Source: Rathayibacter sp. VKM Ac-2804 (GTDB lineage Bacteria; Actinomycetota; Actinomycetes; Actinomycetales; Microbacteriaceae). From it: DNA of 64,000 bases. Under the pieces are notes generated by a model. The model ran no database searches, was not told the origin of the DNA, and worked only from the letters and a program-made list of their open reading frames with translations. The position numbers and the translations under genes are program-made. The stretch spans positions 1,426,001-1,490,000 of the forward strand of contig NZ_CP047420.1 of the NCBI RefSeq assembly GCF_009866655.1. The letters run 5' to 3'. Of this stretch, positions 7,735-15,733 are shown piece after piece (position 1 is the stretch's first letter; each line of letters opens with the position of its first letter).

Positions 7735-9084
7735 ATGCCCGAGAACCCGCCCGTCCTCTCCACCCCGGATCTCCCCGCCCGCCCGTCACGCCCGAAGCGG
7801 GTCCTCCGCCGCGTGCTGACGGCGCTCGCGTCCGCGGCCGCCGTCCTCCTCGGCCTCGCCGGCTCGACGATCGCGGCGGCGTTCGCGCTGACCGTGTCGC
7901 TGCCGTTCGCGATCGCCGTCTGGATCGTCCTCTCCCTGCTCCTCGTCCTCCTGCTCGTCGCCGGGGTGCAGCGACTTCTCCCGCGCCGGCTGCGGCCGGT
8001 CCGGCGGTCGGTGCGGTGGCGCACCCCGCTGATCGTCGCCGCAGTCTCGACGGCCGTCGTCGGCGCGCTCGCCGGCGGGACCGTCCTCGCTCCGGTCGGC
8101 GGATCGTCCGTCGGCTCCACCCCCGTCGCTCCGCAGTTCTGGGACCTCTCCACCGGCTCGCACGTCGCGTACTGGAAGACCGCCGCGCCCGCCCCCGGCG
8201 GGTCCGACGTCCCGATCGTGTACCTCCACGGCGGCCCGGGCGCGTTCGTCGGCCCCACGGACTTCGACTCGCTGCCCACCCTCGCGGAGACCGGTCACGA
8301 CGTGTACATGTTCGACCAGGCGGGCGCCGGCTACTCCTCCGACCTGCCCCTGCGCGAGTACACCTTCGAACGGTCCCTCGCGGACATCGACGCCGTCCGG
8401 GAGCAGACCGGCGCGGACCGGGTGATCCTCGTCGGCCACTCCGCGGGTGGCTTCCTCGCGGCCGCCTACGCTGCGCAGCACCCCGAGCACGTCGAGAAGG
8501 CGATTCTCATCGCCGCTGGCACCTTCGACCCGTCCGAGGACGGGCATCGCGCGGCCGACGCGGCGCGGGCGGTGGCCGACGCGCGCATGAGCGAGGACCC
8601 GAGCGCCGACCGGGCGACCCCTCTCTCCCTCGGCACTCAGCTGAGAATGACCGCCGGCCTGGGGCTCCTGCAGACGGTCGGCCCCGACGCGGCCGCGAAC
8701 CTGCTCTCCCAGGACGACGGCAGACGGGCGACGGCGACGCTGACGGGCGGCCCCAGCGGTCTCAACATCTTCTCGAACACGCTGCTGAACGCCGACTTCG
8801 AATCCCACTGGGAGACGACGCTCGCCGAGCTCGGTGCTGTCCACGTGCCCACGCTGCTCGTCCGACCGCAGTACGACCACGTCGACTGGCGCGGCCAGCA
8901 TCTGCTCGCTCGGGCGATCCCGGGTTCGCAGACGGTCTACGTCGCGGGCGCCGACCACGACCCGTGGGCCGCGGCGTTCGAGCGGACGCACGCCGCCGTG
9001 TCCGACTTCCTCCTCGACCGGGAGCAGCCGCTCTACACCGGAGACGCCGACCCGGGGCTCGGCGGGGCTCGCGACAACGGCTGA
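7735..9084 (+). CDS. Membrane-anchored alpha/beta hydrolase (proline iminopeptidase-like)
   Basis: A 449-residue protein. Residues about 28-130 hold three hydrophobic segments separated by basic loops, so the catalytic part is tethered to the membrane and likely faces outward. From about 155 it is an alpha/beta hydrolase: HGGPG (165-169) forms the oxyanion loop typical of proline iminopeptidases, GHSAGG places the nucleophile at Ser236, and the acid/His end includes VAGADHDPW. Preceded by AGGAG eleven bases before the ATG. Probably a peptidase or esterase; the substrate is not predictable. It converges on the mutase gene, leaving six bases between stops. Confidence 0.82.
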   Translation: MPENPPVLSTPDLPARPSRPKRVLRRVLTALASAAAVLLGLAGSTIAAAFALTVSLPFAIAVWIVLSLLLVLLLVAGVQRLLPRRLRPVRRSVRWRTPLIVAAVSTAVVGALAGGTVLAPVGGSSVGSTPVAPQFWDLSTGSHVAYWKTAAPAPGGSDVPIVYLHGGPGAFVGPTDFDSLPTLAETGHDVYMFDQAGAGYSSDLPLREYTFERSLADIDAVREQTGADRVILVGHSAGGFLAAAYAAQHPEHVEKAILIAAGTFDPSEDGHRAADAARAVADARMSEDPSADRATPLSLGTQLRMTAGLGLLQTVGPDAAANLLSQDDGRRATATLTGGPSGLNIFSNTLLNADFESHWETTLAELGAVHVPTLLVRPQYDHVDWRGQHLLARAIPGSQTVYVAGADHDPWAAAFERTHAAVSDFLLDREQPLYTGDADPGLGGARDNG

Positions 9085-9090
9085 CCTCGG

Positions 9091-10758
9091 TCAGCGCAGC
9101 AGCTCGGCGGCTCCCGTCCGCAGCGCGTCGAGGCGGGCGGCCACCGCCGACCGCCGGGCGTCGGCGTCCGCCTCGTGCGACCACGCGTCGAGGTAGAGCT
9201 TCACCTTCGGCTCGGTGCCGCTCGGCCGGGCGATCAGCCGGGCACCGTCGAGGGTGAACCGCAGCGCGTCCGTCGGCGGGAGCGCCCCGTCCGCCGCGAG
9301 CAGGTCCTCCGTGCGCTCCACGGCGAGACCGCCGATCGTGGCGGGCGGGGCGCTGCGCAGCCCCGCCATGATCCGGCCGATCTCCGAGAGGTCGGTCACC
9401 CGGAGCGAGATCTGCTCGGAGCCGAAGAGGCCGAAGCGCTCGGCGAAGGCGTCGAGCTGGTCGGCGATCGTGCGGCCGTCGCCGGCGAGCGACGAGGCCA
9501 GGTCGAGGAAGGCGAGCGCCGCCGAGATCCCGTCCTTGTCGCGGACCGTCTCCGGGTTCACGAGGTAGCCGAGCGCCTCCTCGTAGCCGAAGACGAGGTC
9601 CGGGACGCGGGAGATCCACTTGAAGCCGGTCAGCGTCTCGGCGAAGTCCAGCCCGTAGTCGCGGGCGACCGCGCCCAGGGCGGGGGAGGAGACGATCGAG
9701 CAGGCCAGCGCGCCGCCCGTCCGTCCCGCGGTGCGGGCGCGCTCGGCGGCGCGCCAGCCGAGCAGCGCGCCCACCTCGTTGCCGGAGAGGCGGCGGAAGC
9801 CCTCCTCGAGAGACGCGTCCGGGATCGCGGCGGCGAATCGGTCGGCGTCGGGGTCGTTGGCGACGATCAGCTGGGCGCGACCCGAGCGGGCCGTCGCGAA
9901 GGCGAGATCGAGGGCGCCGGCCTCCTCCGGGTTCGGGAAGGCCACCGTCGGGAACGCGGGATCGGGATCGATCTGCTCGACGACCACGGCCGGCTCGTCG
10001 AAGTCGGCGGCCGAGAGGACCCGGTGCGCCGTCTCCCAGCCCACGCCGTGCATCGCCGTGTAGACGACGCGCAGCGGCTCCGACTGCCGGCCGACGGCGG
10101 CCGTCGCGGCGATGTAGGCGTCGACGACCGACTCGTCGGCGACGCGGTACTCGCCGCGGGGCAGCTCGGTGACGCGGCGCTCCTCGGCGACCGCGAGGAT
10201 CCGCTCGGCGATCGCGGAGTCGACCGGCGGCACGATCTGCGAGCCGTCGTCGTCGCCGCCGAGGTAGACCTTGTAGCCGTTGTCCTGCGGCGGGTTGTGG
10301 CTCGCCGTCACCATCACGCCGGCGGCCGCGCCGAGGTGGCGGACCGCGAAGGCGAGCACCGGGGTCGGCAGCAGCCGGGGGAGCAGCACGGCGTCGGCGC
10401 CCGCACCGGCCATCAGCGCGGCCGAGTCCTCGGCGAAGACGCGCGAGTTCTTCCGTCCGTCGTAGCCGATGACGATCAGCGGGCGCTCGAGGCCCTGCGC
10501 GCGCAGGTGGTCGGCGAGCCCGACGGCGGCCTGCGAGACGAGGACGCGGTTCATCCGGTTCGATCCGGCCGCGATCGCCCCGCGGAGCCCCGCCGTGCCG
10601 AAGGCGAGCCGCTCGCGGAATCGGTCCGCCAGCTCGGCCGAGGCGGCGGGATCGCCGGCCGCGTCGGCGGTGAGCAGGTCGACGAGCTCCTGCCGGGTCT
10701 CCGGGTCGGGGTCCTGGGCGAGCCAGTCCTCGGCGCGCGCGCGGACGTCCGCGGTCAC
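9091..10758 (-). CDS. Phosphohexomutase/phosphopentomutase family enzyme (PmmB/PGM2-like)
   Basis: A 555-residue alpha-D-phosphohexomutase, longer than typical ManB (about 450) and like the PGM2/PmmB group. The active-site phosphoserine is Ser153 in TASHNPPQDNGYK, the metal loop is NDPDADRFA, and the phosphate-binding end is RPSGTEPKVK. GTG 10758 overlaps the stop of the purine nucleoside phosphorylase gene by four bases (GTGA). That coupling suggests it interconverts (deoxy)ribose-1- and 5-phosphate, although mannose or glucose phosphate mutation is equally compatible with the fold and would feed the GDP-mannose route. I leave the symbol blank because the substrate is unresolved. Confidence 0.88.
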   Translation of the reverse strand: MTADVRARAEDWLAQDPDPETRQELVDLLTADAAGDPAASAELADRFRERLAFGTAGLRGAIAAGSNRMNRVLVSQAAVGLADHLRAQGLERPLIVIGYDGRKNSRVFAEDSAALMAGAGADAVLLPRLLPTPVLAFAVRHLGAAAGVMVTASHNPPQDNGYKVYLGGDDDGSQIVPPVDSAIAERILAVAEERRVTELPRGEYRVADESVVDAYIAATAAVGRQSEPLRVVYTAMHGVGWETAHRVLSAADFDEPAVVVEQIDPDPAFPTVAFPNPEEAGALDLAFATARSGRAQLIVANDPDADRFAAAIPDASLEEGFRRLSGNEVGALLGWRAAERARTAGRTGGALACSIVSSPALGAVARDYGLDFAETLTGFKWISRVPDLVFGYEEALGYLVNPETVRDKDGISAALAFLDLASSLAGDGRTIADQLDAFAERFGLFGSEQISLRVTDLSEIGRIMAGLRSAPPATIGGLAVERTEDLLAADGALPPTDALRFTLDGARLIARPSGTEPKVKLYLDAWSHEADADARRSAVAARLDALRTGAAELLR

Positions 10759-11588
10759 AGGGTGCCCGTGATCCCGGTGAGGAGGCGGGCGAGGTCGTCC
10801 TCCGCGTTCCGCCCCGCCTCGAGGACCTCCTCGTGGCTCAGCGGCGTCTTCTGGATGCCGGCCGCCAGGTTCGTGATGAGCGACATGCCGAGCACCTCCA
10901 TGCCCGCCTCGCGCGCGGCGATCGCCTCGAGGGCGGTCGACATGCCGACGATGTGGCCGCCGATGATCCGCGCCATCTGCACCTCGGCCGGGCTCTCGTA
11001 GTGCGGGCCGCGGAACTGCACGTAGACGCCGTCGTCGAGGTCCGCGCGGGTCTCGCGGGCCAGCGCGCGCAGCCTGGCGGAGTAGAGATCGGTGAGGTCG
11101 ACGAACGTCGCGCCCTCGAGCGGGGAGTCGGCGGTGAGGTTGATGTGGTCGCTGATCAGGACCGGAGTGCCGGGGGTCCAGTGCTCCTTGATGCCGCCCG
11201 CGCCGTTGGTGAGGATCATCACCGAGGCGCCGGTCGCCGCGGCGACCCGGACGCTGTGCGCGACCCGGCGCACGCCGTAGCCCTCGTAGTAGTGGGTGCG
11301 GGCGCCGATGATCAGCGCGCGCTTCCCGGACGGCAGCAGCACCGAGCGGAGGCTCCCGCCGTGGCCGTGCACGGCCGACTTCGTGAAGCCGACGATGTCG
11401 GTCGCCGGGACCGTGGCCGTCGTCTCGCCGATCGCGTCGGCGGCCTTGCCCCAGCCGCTGCCGAGGGTGAGGGCGATGTCGTGCTTCTCGACGCCGGTCG
11501 CCTCGGCGATCTGGGCGGCGGCCTCGGCGGCGATCGCGAACGGATCGGCGTCGGCGGAGTCGAGCGGATTGGGGGTCTGGTCAGCCAT
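10755..11588 (-). CDS. punA: Purine nucleoside phosphorylase (trimeric PunA type)
   Basis: Phosphorolysis of inosine/guanosine and deoxy forms. The 277-residue length and motifs (TLGSGWG near residue 42, VHGHGG, HYYEGYG, LTNGAGGI, FRGPHYESPAE and NLAAGI) are those of the low-molecular-mass trimeric enzymes. The inferred promoter TAGGGT lies six bases before ATG 11588, with a G-rich stretch that could also serve as ribosome site. Translationally coupled to the downstream mutase. It uses the inosine made by Add. Often called deoD in mycobacterial annotation. Confidence 0.94.
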   Translation of the reverse strand: MADQTPNPLDSADADPFAIAAEAAAQIAEATGVEKHDIALTLGSGWGKAADAIGETTATVPATDIVGFTKSAVHGHGGSLRSVLLPSGKRALIIGARTHYYEGYGVRRVAHSVRVAAATGASVMILTNGAGGIKEHWTPGTPVLISDHINLTADSPLEGATFVDLTDLYSARLRALARETRADLDDGVYVQFRGPHYESPAEVQMARIIGGHIVGMSTALEAIAAREAGMEVLGMSLITNLAAGIQKTPLSHEEVLEAGRNAEDDLARLLTGITGTL

Positions 11589-11594
11589 TCCCCC

Positions 11595-11600
11595 ACCCTA
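11595..11600 (-). promoter_or_regulatory. -10 element of the punA operon
   Basis: TAGGGT on the minus strand, exactly six bases before the ATG at 11588, a spacing that predicts transcription starting at or next to the start codon. Confidence 0.4.
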
Positions 11601-11656
11601 TCCACGCGCGGTGCGAGGCCGGGCGAGGGCCGCCGACCCTCCCGGACGGCCGTCGA

Positions 11657-11686
11657 TTGGGCGAACTCCCAGCACAGGGGGACAAT
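11657..11686 (+). promoter_or_regulatory. Promoter of the LpdA-type flavoprotein gene
   Basis: TTGGGC (11657-11662), an 18-base spacer and GACAAT (11681-11686), ending six bases before ATG 11693. The GGAGGA between -10 and ATG abuts the start codon, too close to work as a Shine-Dalgarno, so a leaderless message is likely. Confidence 0.55.
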
Positions 11687-11692
11687 GGAGGA

Positions 11693-13132
11693 ATGCCTTA
11701 CGAGTTCGAGCGCACGCAGCGGATCGCCGTCCTCGGAGGGGGACCGGGCGGCTACGAGGCCGCCCTCGCCGGAGCCCAGCTGGGCGCCGAGGTCACCCTC
11801 GTCGAGCGGGTCGGCGTCGGCGGCTCGGCCGTCATCACCGATGTCGTGCCGTCGAAGTCGCTGATCGCGACCGCCGAGGCCACCAACGCCATCGGCGAGG
11901 CCGCCGACCTGGGCGTGCAGTTCTTCACCCGCCACGAGCAGACCAACAAGCCGGTCCGGCCCGAGGTCGCGGTCAACCTCGCCACCGTGAACAAGCGCCT
12001 CCTCGGACTCGCCCGCCAGCAGTCGGAGGACATGCGCGCGAACCTCGTGCACCACGGCGTGCGCATCGTGCAGGGCGACGGACGCCTCGACGGCTCGAAC
12101 GCGCTGATCGTCGCGACCGCCCCGGGCGACGAGGGCATGGACTTCGACCGGATCGAGGCCGACACCATCGTCGTGTCCGTCGGCGCCAGCCCCCGCGTCC
12201 TGCCGTCCGCCGCGCCCGACGGCGAGCGGATCATGAGCTGGACGCAGCTCTACAACCTCAAGACCGTGCCCGAGCACCTGATCGTGGTCGGCTCCGGCGT
12301 CACCGGCGCGGAGTTCGCCTCCGCCTACCGCGCCCTCGGCGCCAAGGTCACGCTGATCTCCTCCCGCGACCAGGTCCTCCCCGGCGAGGACGCCGACGCC
12401 GCCGCCGTGATCGAGAACGTCTTCAAGCGAAACGGCATGGTCGTGCTGTCGAAGTCGCGCGCCGACCGCGTCGAGCGCACCGAGACCGGCGTCCGCGCCG
12501 TCCTCTCCGACGGCCGCGTCGTCGAGGGCTCGCACTGCCTGATGGCCGTCGGCTCGATCCCCAACACGGCCGGCATCGGCCTCGAGGAGGCGGGCGTGCA
12601 GCTCACCGAGTCGGGGCACATCCGCGTCAACCGCGTCGCCCGCACCAGCGTCCCCTCGATCTACGCGGCCGGCGACTGCACCACCTTCCTGCCGCTCGCC
12701 TCCGTCGCCGCCATGCAGGGCCGCACCGGCGTCTTCCACGCCATGGGCGACGCGGTGAACCCCACCGAGGTCCGCAACGTCGCCGCCAACATCTTCACCC
12801 AGCCCGAGATCGCGACCGTCGGCTGGAGCCAGAAGGAGATCGAGGAGGGTCTCGCGCAGGGCGAGATCTACAAGCTCCCCCTCGCTGCCAACCCGCGCGC
12901 CAAGATGATGGGCATCCGCGACGGCTTCGTGAAGGTCTTCGCCCGCACCGGCTCCGGCACCGTCATCGGCGGCGTCATCGTCGCCCCCAAGGCCAGCGAG
13001 CTGATCTTCCCGCTCGCCCTCGCCGTCGAGCACCGCCTCACCGTCGACCAGGTCGCCCGCGCCTTCACCGTCTACCCCAGCCTCACCGGCTCCATCTCGG
13101 AGGCGGCGCGCGCCATGCACATCGTCGGCTGA
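11693..13132 (+). CDS. lpdA: NAD(P)H-quinone dehydrogenase, LpdA (Rv3303c) type flavoprotein
   Basis: A 479-residue pyridine-nucleotide-disulfide oxidoreductase fold: FAD dinucleotide motif GGGPGGYEAA at the N-terminus, NAD(P) motif GSGVTGAEFA mid-protein, second FAD motif YAAGDCT, then a dimerisation domain from about 350. The redox disulfide normally in GGTCLNVGCIPSK is absent (GGSAVITDVVPSK), and the C-terminal His-Pro...Glu pair is replaced (VYPSLTGSISE). It is therefore not a lipoamide dehydrogenase; loss of these residues is the hallmark of the quinone-reducing mycobacterial LpdA. The stop codon forms the apex of a 14-bp hairpin. Confidence 0.88.
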   Translation: MPYEFERTQRIAVLGGGPGGYEAALAGAQLGAEVTLVERVGVGGSAVITDVVPSKSLIATAEATNAIGEAADLGVQFFTRHEQTNKPVRPEVAVNLATVNKRLLGLARQQSEDMRANLVHHGVRIVQGDGRLDGSNALIVATAPGDEGMDFDRIEADTIVVSVGASPRVLPSAAPDGERIMSWTQLYNLKTVPEHLIVVGSGVTGAEFASAYRALGAKVTLISSRDQVLPGEDADAAAVIENVFKRNGMVVLSKSRADRVERTETGVRAVLSDGRVVEGSHCLMAVGSIPNTAGIGLEEAGVQLTESGHIRVNRVARTSVPSIYAAGDCTTFLPLASVAAMQGRTGVFHAMGDAVNPTEVRNVAANIFTQPEIATVGWSQKEIEEGLAQGEIYKLPLAANPRAKMMGIRDGFVKVFARTGSGTVIGGVIVAPKASELIFPLALAVEHRLTVDQVARAFTVYPSLTGSISEAARAMHIVG

Positions 13133-13147
13133 AAGCCGACGATGTGC
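13117..13147 (+). terminator. 14-bp perfect hairpin with the lpdA stop codon at its tip
   Basis: GCACATCGTCGGCT (13117-13130) pairs with 13134-13147 around the loop GAA; TGA is 13130-13132. The T-rich start of element A2 follows within ten bases. Intrinsic terminator. Confidence 0.75.
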
Positions 13148-13154
13148 TCGCCTC

Positions 13155-13279
13155 TTTCTGAGCCGCTCCCTGCGCGGCTCAGCGCGGTCGGCTTCTCGAC
13201 GTGGTGCGTACCGCAGAGCGTGTTGCGTCGCGCTGCCGAGAAACGCTGGCACGCGTTTCTCGGTCGCGGCGCTCTGCCT
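13155..13279 (+). repeat. Family-A dispersed element, copy A2
   Basis: About 125 bases. Same 9-bp leading stem CTGAGCCGC/GCGGCTCAG as A1 and A3, and an internal hairpin GAGAAACGC-TGGCAC-GCGTTTCTC. Lies eight bases after the lpdA stop hairpin. Confidence 0.88.
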
Positions 13280-13313
13280 TGCGGGCGAGCGGCTCCGGCG
13301 GGTGCCCGCCTCA

Positions 13314-13353
13314 TGCTAATCGAGTAGCGCGCGGAGCGCGCGTATCGAGATCC
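13314..13353 (-). repeat. Family-B palindrome B1
   Basis: Minus-strand copy ending in GCGCGC-GGA-GCGCGC as its central stem, flanked by ATCGAG and CGAGAT arms. Confidence 0.85.
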
Positions 13354-13413
13354 GCCCGAGCAGGGGACTGGAGCTATCAGGGTGTGCGGCGGTGGCGGGG
13401 CAGATCGGTGGGT

Positions 13414-13451
13414 GGGTCTCGATACGCCGCTGCGCGGCTACTCGACCAGCA
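13414..13451 (+). repeat. Family-B palindrome B2
   Basis: GGGTCTCGATACGCCGC followed by TGC and GCGGCTACTCGACCAGCA; central stem GCCGC/GCGGC. Confidence 0.88.
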
Positions 13452-13498
13452 GGAGGTGGCTGCGACGTGGCTTCCTGCGGCCGCGCGTCGGCCGTCCA

Positions 13499-13538
13499 TG
13501 CTGATCGAGTAGCGCGCGGAGCGCGCGTATCGAGATCC
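13499..13538 (-). repeat. Family-B palindrome B3
   Basis: Nearly identical to B1 (one base change, CTGATCGAG for CTAATCGAG), same orientation. Confidence 0.88.
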
Positions 13539-13608
13539 AGCTCCGCCTGAAGCGCGGCGTCAGCTGTGGTGGTGGGAGCGGCATTCGACCGCACTGCTGG
13601 TCGAGGGC

Positions 13609-13646
13609 GGGTCTCGATACGCCGCTGCGCGGCTACTCGACCAGCA
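13609..13646 (+). repeat. Family-B palindrome B4
   Basis: Identical in sequence to B2 over 38 bases; directly followed by the truncated copy B5. Confidence 0.88.
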
Positions 13647-13647
13647 T

Positions 13648-13680
13648 GAGTACGCCGCTGCGCGGCTGCTCGACCAGCAT
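13648..13680 (+). repeat. Family-B palindrome B5, left end missing
   Basis: Begins GAGTACGCCGC instead of GGGTCTCGATACGCC, keeps the hairpin and the GCTCGACCAGCA end. Tandem to B4, consistent with partial duplication. Confidence 0.75.
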
Positions 13681-13710
13681 GTTCCGGAGCAGCCCGGAGC
13701 GGTGCAGTGT

Positions 13711-13835
13711 CAGGCAGAGCGCGTGAGCGAGAAACGCGTGTCAGCGTTTCGAGGCAGCGCGACGCGACCCGCTCTATGGAACGCACCACGCAAACGGGCC
13801 GACTGCGCTGAGCCGCGCAGGGAGCGGCTCAGAAA
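13711..13835 (-). repeat. Family-A dispersed element, copy A3
   Basis: Read on the minus strand it begins TTTCTGAGCCGC directly after the accA terminator, has the same 9-bp stem, then AAACGC-TGACAC-GCGTTT, and ends GCTCTGCCTG. About 80% or more like A2 by eye. Confidence 0.88.
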
Positions 13836-13859
13836 AAAGCTCAGCTCTCGATAGAGAGC
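13833..13859 (-). terminator. accA intrinsic terminator
   Basis: On the minus strand GCTCTC-TATC-GAGAGC (13859-13844) ends at the stop codon (13843-13841), followed by GC and TTTTTT (13838-13833). Hairpin plus T-run is a classical Rho-independent terminator; element A3 starts inside the T-run. Confidence 0.7.
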
Positions 13860-15604
13860 AGCACGTGGCCCGAGGAGACCGTGGTGCCGGCTTCCGCGTT
13901 CAGGGAGCGGACGACGCCGTCCTTGTGGGCGGTGAGGGGCTGCTCCATCTTCATGGCCTCGAGGACGACGACGAGGTCGCCGGTGACGACGGTGTCGCCC
14001 TCGGCGACGGCGACCTTGACGATCGTCGCCTGCATCGGCGCGGTGACGGAGTCGCCGGTGACGGTGCTGACGGAGGCGGAGCCGCGGCGCTTGGGGGCGG
14101 CGGCGGCGGGACCGCGGGAGGGGCCGGAGCCGACGAGGTCGCCCGGCAGGGTGACCTCGACGCGGCGGCCGTCGACCTCGACCACGACGCTCTGGCGCGC
14201 GGCCGGGCCGTCGATCGCGCCGGGCTCGCCGCTCCAGGCCTCGATGGTGTTGTCGAACTCGGTCTCGATCCAGCGGGTGTAGATGGAGAACGGCTCGTCG
14301 CCGGCGGGCGCGAACGCCGGGTCGTCGACGATGGCGCGGTGGAACGGCAGCACGGTGGGCAGGCCGGTGACCTCGAACTCGGCGAGGGCGCGGCGCGAGC
14401 GCTCGAGCGCCTCGGCGCGAGTGGCACCGGTGACGATCAGCTTCGCCAGCAGGGAGTCGAACGAGCCCGAGATCACGTCGCCGGCGACGACGCCGGAGTC
14501 GACGCGGACGCCCGGTCCGCCGGGCGCCTTGAAGACGTGCACGGGGCCGGGGGCGGGCAGGAAGCCGCGGCCGGCGTCCTCGCCGTTGATGCGGAACTCG
14601 AAGGAGTGGCCGCGAGGCTGCGGGTCCTCGTAGTCGAGCAGGCCACCCTCGGCGAGACGGAACTGCTCGCGGACGAGGTCGATGCCGGTGACCTCCTCGG
14701 AGACGGGGTGCTCGACCTGCAGGCGGGTGTTCACCTCGAGGAAGGAGACGGTGCCGTCCTTGCCGATCAGGAACTCGCAGGTGCCGGCGCCGACGTAGCC
14801 GACCTCGCGGAGGATCGCCTTCGACGCCCGGTAGAGCTCGGTGTTCTGCTCGTCGGTGAGGAAGGGCGCGGGCGCCTCCTCGACCAGCTTCTGGTGGCGG
14901 CGCTGGAGCGAGCAGTCGCGGGTGGAGACGACGACGACGTTCCCGCTCGAGTCGGCGAGGCACTGGGTCTCGACGTGGCGCGGCTGGTCGAGGTACTTCT
15001 CGACGAAGCACTCGCCGCGGCCGAAGGCGGCGATCGCCTCGCGGGTGGCGGAGGCGAACATCTCCTCGACCTCGTCGCGCTCGCGGGCGACCTTGAGGCC
15101 GCGGCCGCCTCCGCCGAAGGCCGCCTTGATGGCGACGGGGAGTCCGTGCTGGTCGACGAACTCGAGCACCTCGGCGGCGCCCGAGACGGGGTTGAGGGTG
15201 CCGGGGGCGAGCGGAGCGCCGACCTTCTCGGCGACGTGGCGGGCCGAGACCTTGTCGCCGAGGCGCTCGATGGCCTCGGGCGACGGGCCGATCCAGATCA
15301 GCCCGGCGTCGATGACGGCGCGGGCGAAGTCGGCGTTCTCGGCGAGGAAGCCGTAGCCGGGGTGCACGGCGTCCGCGCCGGAGCGGCGGGCGACCGAGAG
15401 CAGCTTCTCGATGACGAGGTAGGTCTCGGCGCTGGTCGTCCCGCCGAGGGAGTAGGCCTCGTCGGCGAGGCGGCTGTGCACGGCGTCGCGGTCCTGGTCG
15501 GCGTAGACGGCGACGGAGGCGATGCCGCTGTCACGGGCGGCCCGGACGACGCGGACGGCGATCTCGCCTCGGTTGGCGATGAGCACCTTCGTGATACCTG
15601 GCAT
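13841..15604 (-). CDS. accA: Acyl-CoA carboxylase alpha subunit (biotin carboxylase + biotin carrier)
   Basis: The 587-residue AccA3-type subunit carboxylates its own biotin with ATP and bicarbonate for acetyl/propionyl-CoA carboxylation. The N-terminal biotin carboxylase opens with [14 protein letters not shown]; the ATP-grasp region contains GGGGRGLK and the [15 protein letters not shown] segment. The C-terminal carrier has EAMKMEQPL with the biotinyl Lys552, 35 residues from the end. ATG 15604 is chosen because the protein then begins at the conserved first strand; a longer frame to 15688 adds unrelated residues. A TAGGGT hexamer sits eight bases upstream. Works with the beta subunit (24042-25646), AccE and BirA in this window. 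Confidence 0.94.
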   Translation of the reverse strand: MPGITKVLIANRGEIAVRVVRAARDSGIASVAVYADQDRDAVHSRLADEAYSLGGTTSAETYLVIEKLLSVARRSGADAVHPGYGFLAENADFARAVIDAGLIWIGPSPEAIERLGDKVSARHVAEKVGAPLAPGTLNPVSGAAEVLEFVDQHGLPVAIKAAFGGGGRGLKVARERDEVEEMFASATREAIAAFGRGECFVEKYLDQPRHVETQCLADSSGNVVVVSTRDCSLQRRHQKLVEEAPAPFLTDEQNTELYRASKAILREVGYVGAGTCEFLIGKDGTVSFLEVNTRLQVEHPVSEEVTGIDLVREQFRLAEGGLLDYEDPQPRGHSFEFRINGEDAGRGFLPAPGPVHVFKAPGGPGVRVDSGVVAGDVISGSFDSLLAKLIVTGATRAEALERSRRALAEFEVTGLPTVLPFHRAIVDDPAFAPAGDEPFSIYTRWIETEFDNTIEAWSGEPGAIDGPAARQSVVVEVDGRRVEVTLPGDLVGSGPSRGPAAAAPKRRGSASVSTVTGDSVTAPMQATIVKVAVAEGDTVVTGDLVVVLEAMKMEQPLTAHKDGVVRSLNAEAGTTVSSGHVLLSIES

Positions 15605-15733
15605 GGTCCCCAACCCTAGAGGGCGGCCCGCGGATGCCCGGCGCGGCTCACCACAAAGAAGAGCGAGCGCTTCGTCGGTTCCGCACAAGCCGGCGTCACC
15701 GCGCCGCCAGCACCGCGGGGCGCGAGGACGGCG

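Larger units (their letters stand above)
13133..13840. other. 708-base repeat-filled interval between convergent lpdA and accA
   Basis: No credible gene. From left to right: end of the lpdA hairpin, family-A element A2 (+), family-B elements B1 (-), B2 (+), B3 (-), B4 (+) and truncated B5 (+), then family-A element A3 (-) and the accA terminator. Apparent short reading frames here are translations of the repeats themselves. Confidence 0.85.

Noticed and set aside
11693..13132. Dihydrolipoamide dehydrogenase
   Set aside because: The redox-active cysteine pair and the His-Pro...Glu motif are both missing, and no 2-oxoacid dehydrogenase genes are near.
13314..13680. CRISPR-like array formed by the five B repeats
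   Set aside because: Orientation alternates, spacing is irregular (about 50-70 bases, one tandem), repeats are palindromic elements also found elsewhere in pairs, and no cas gene is present.
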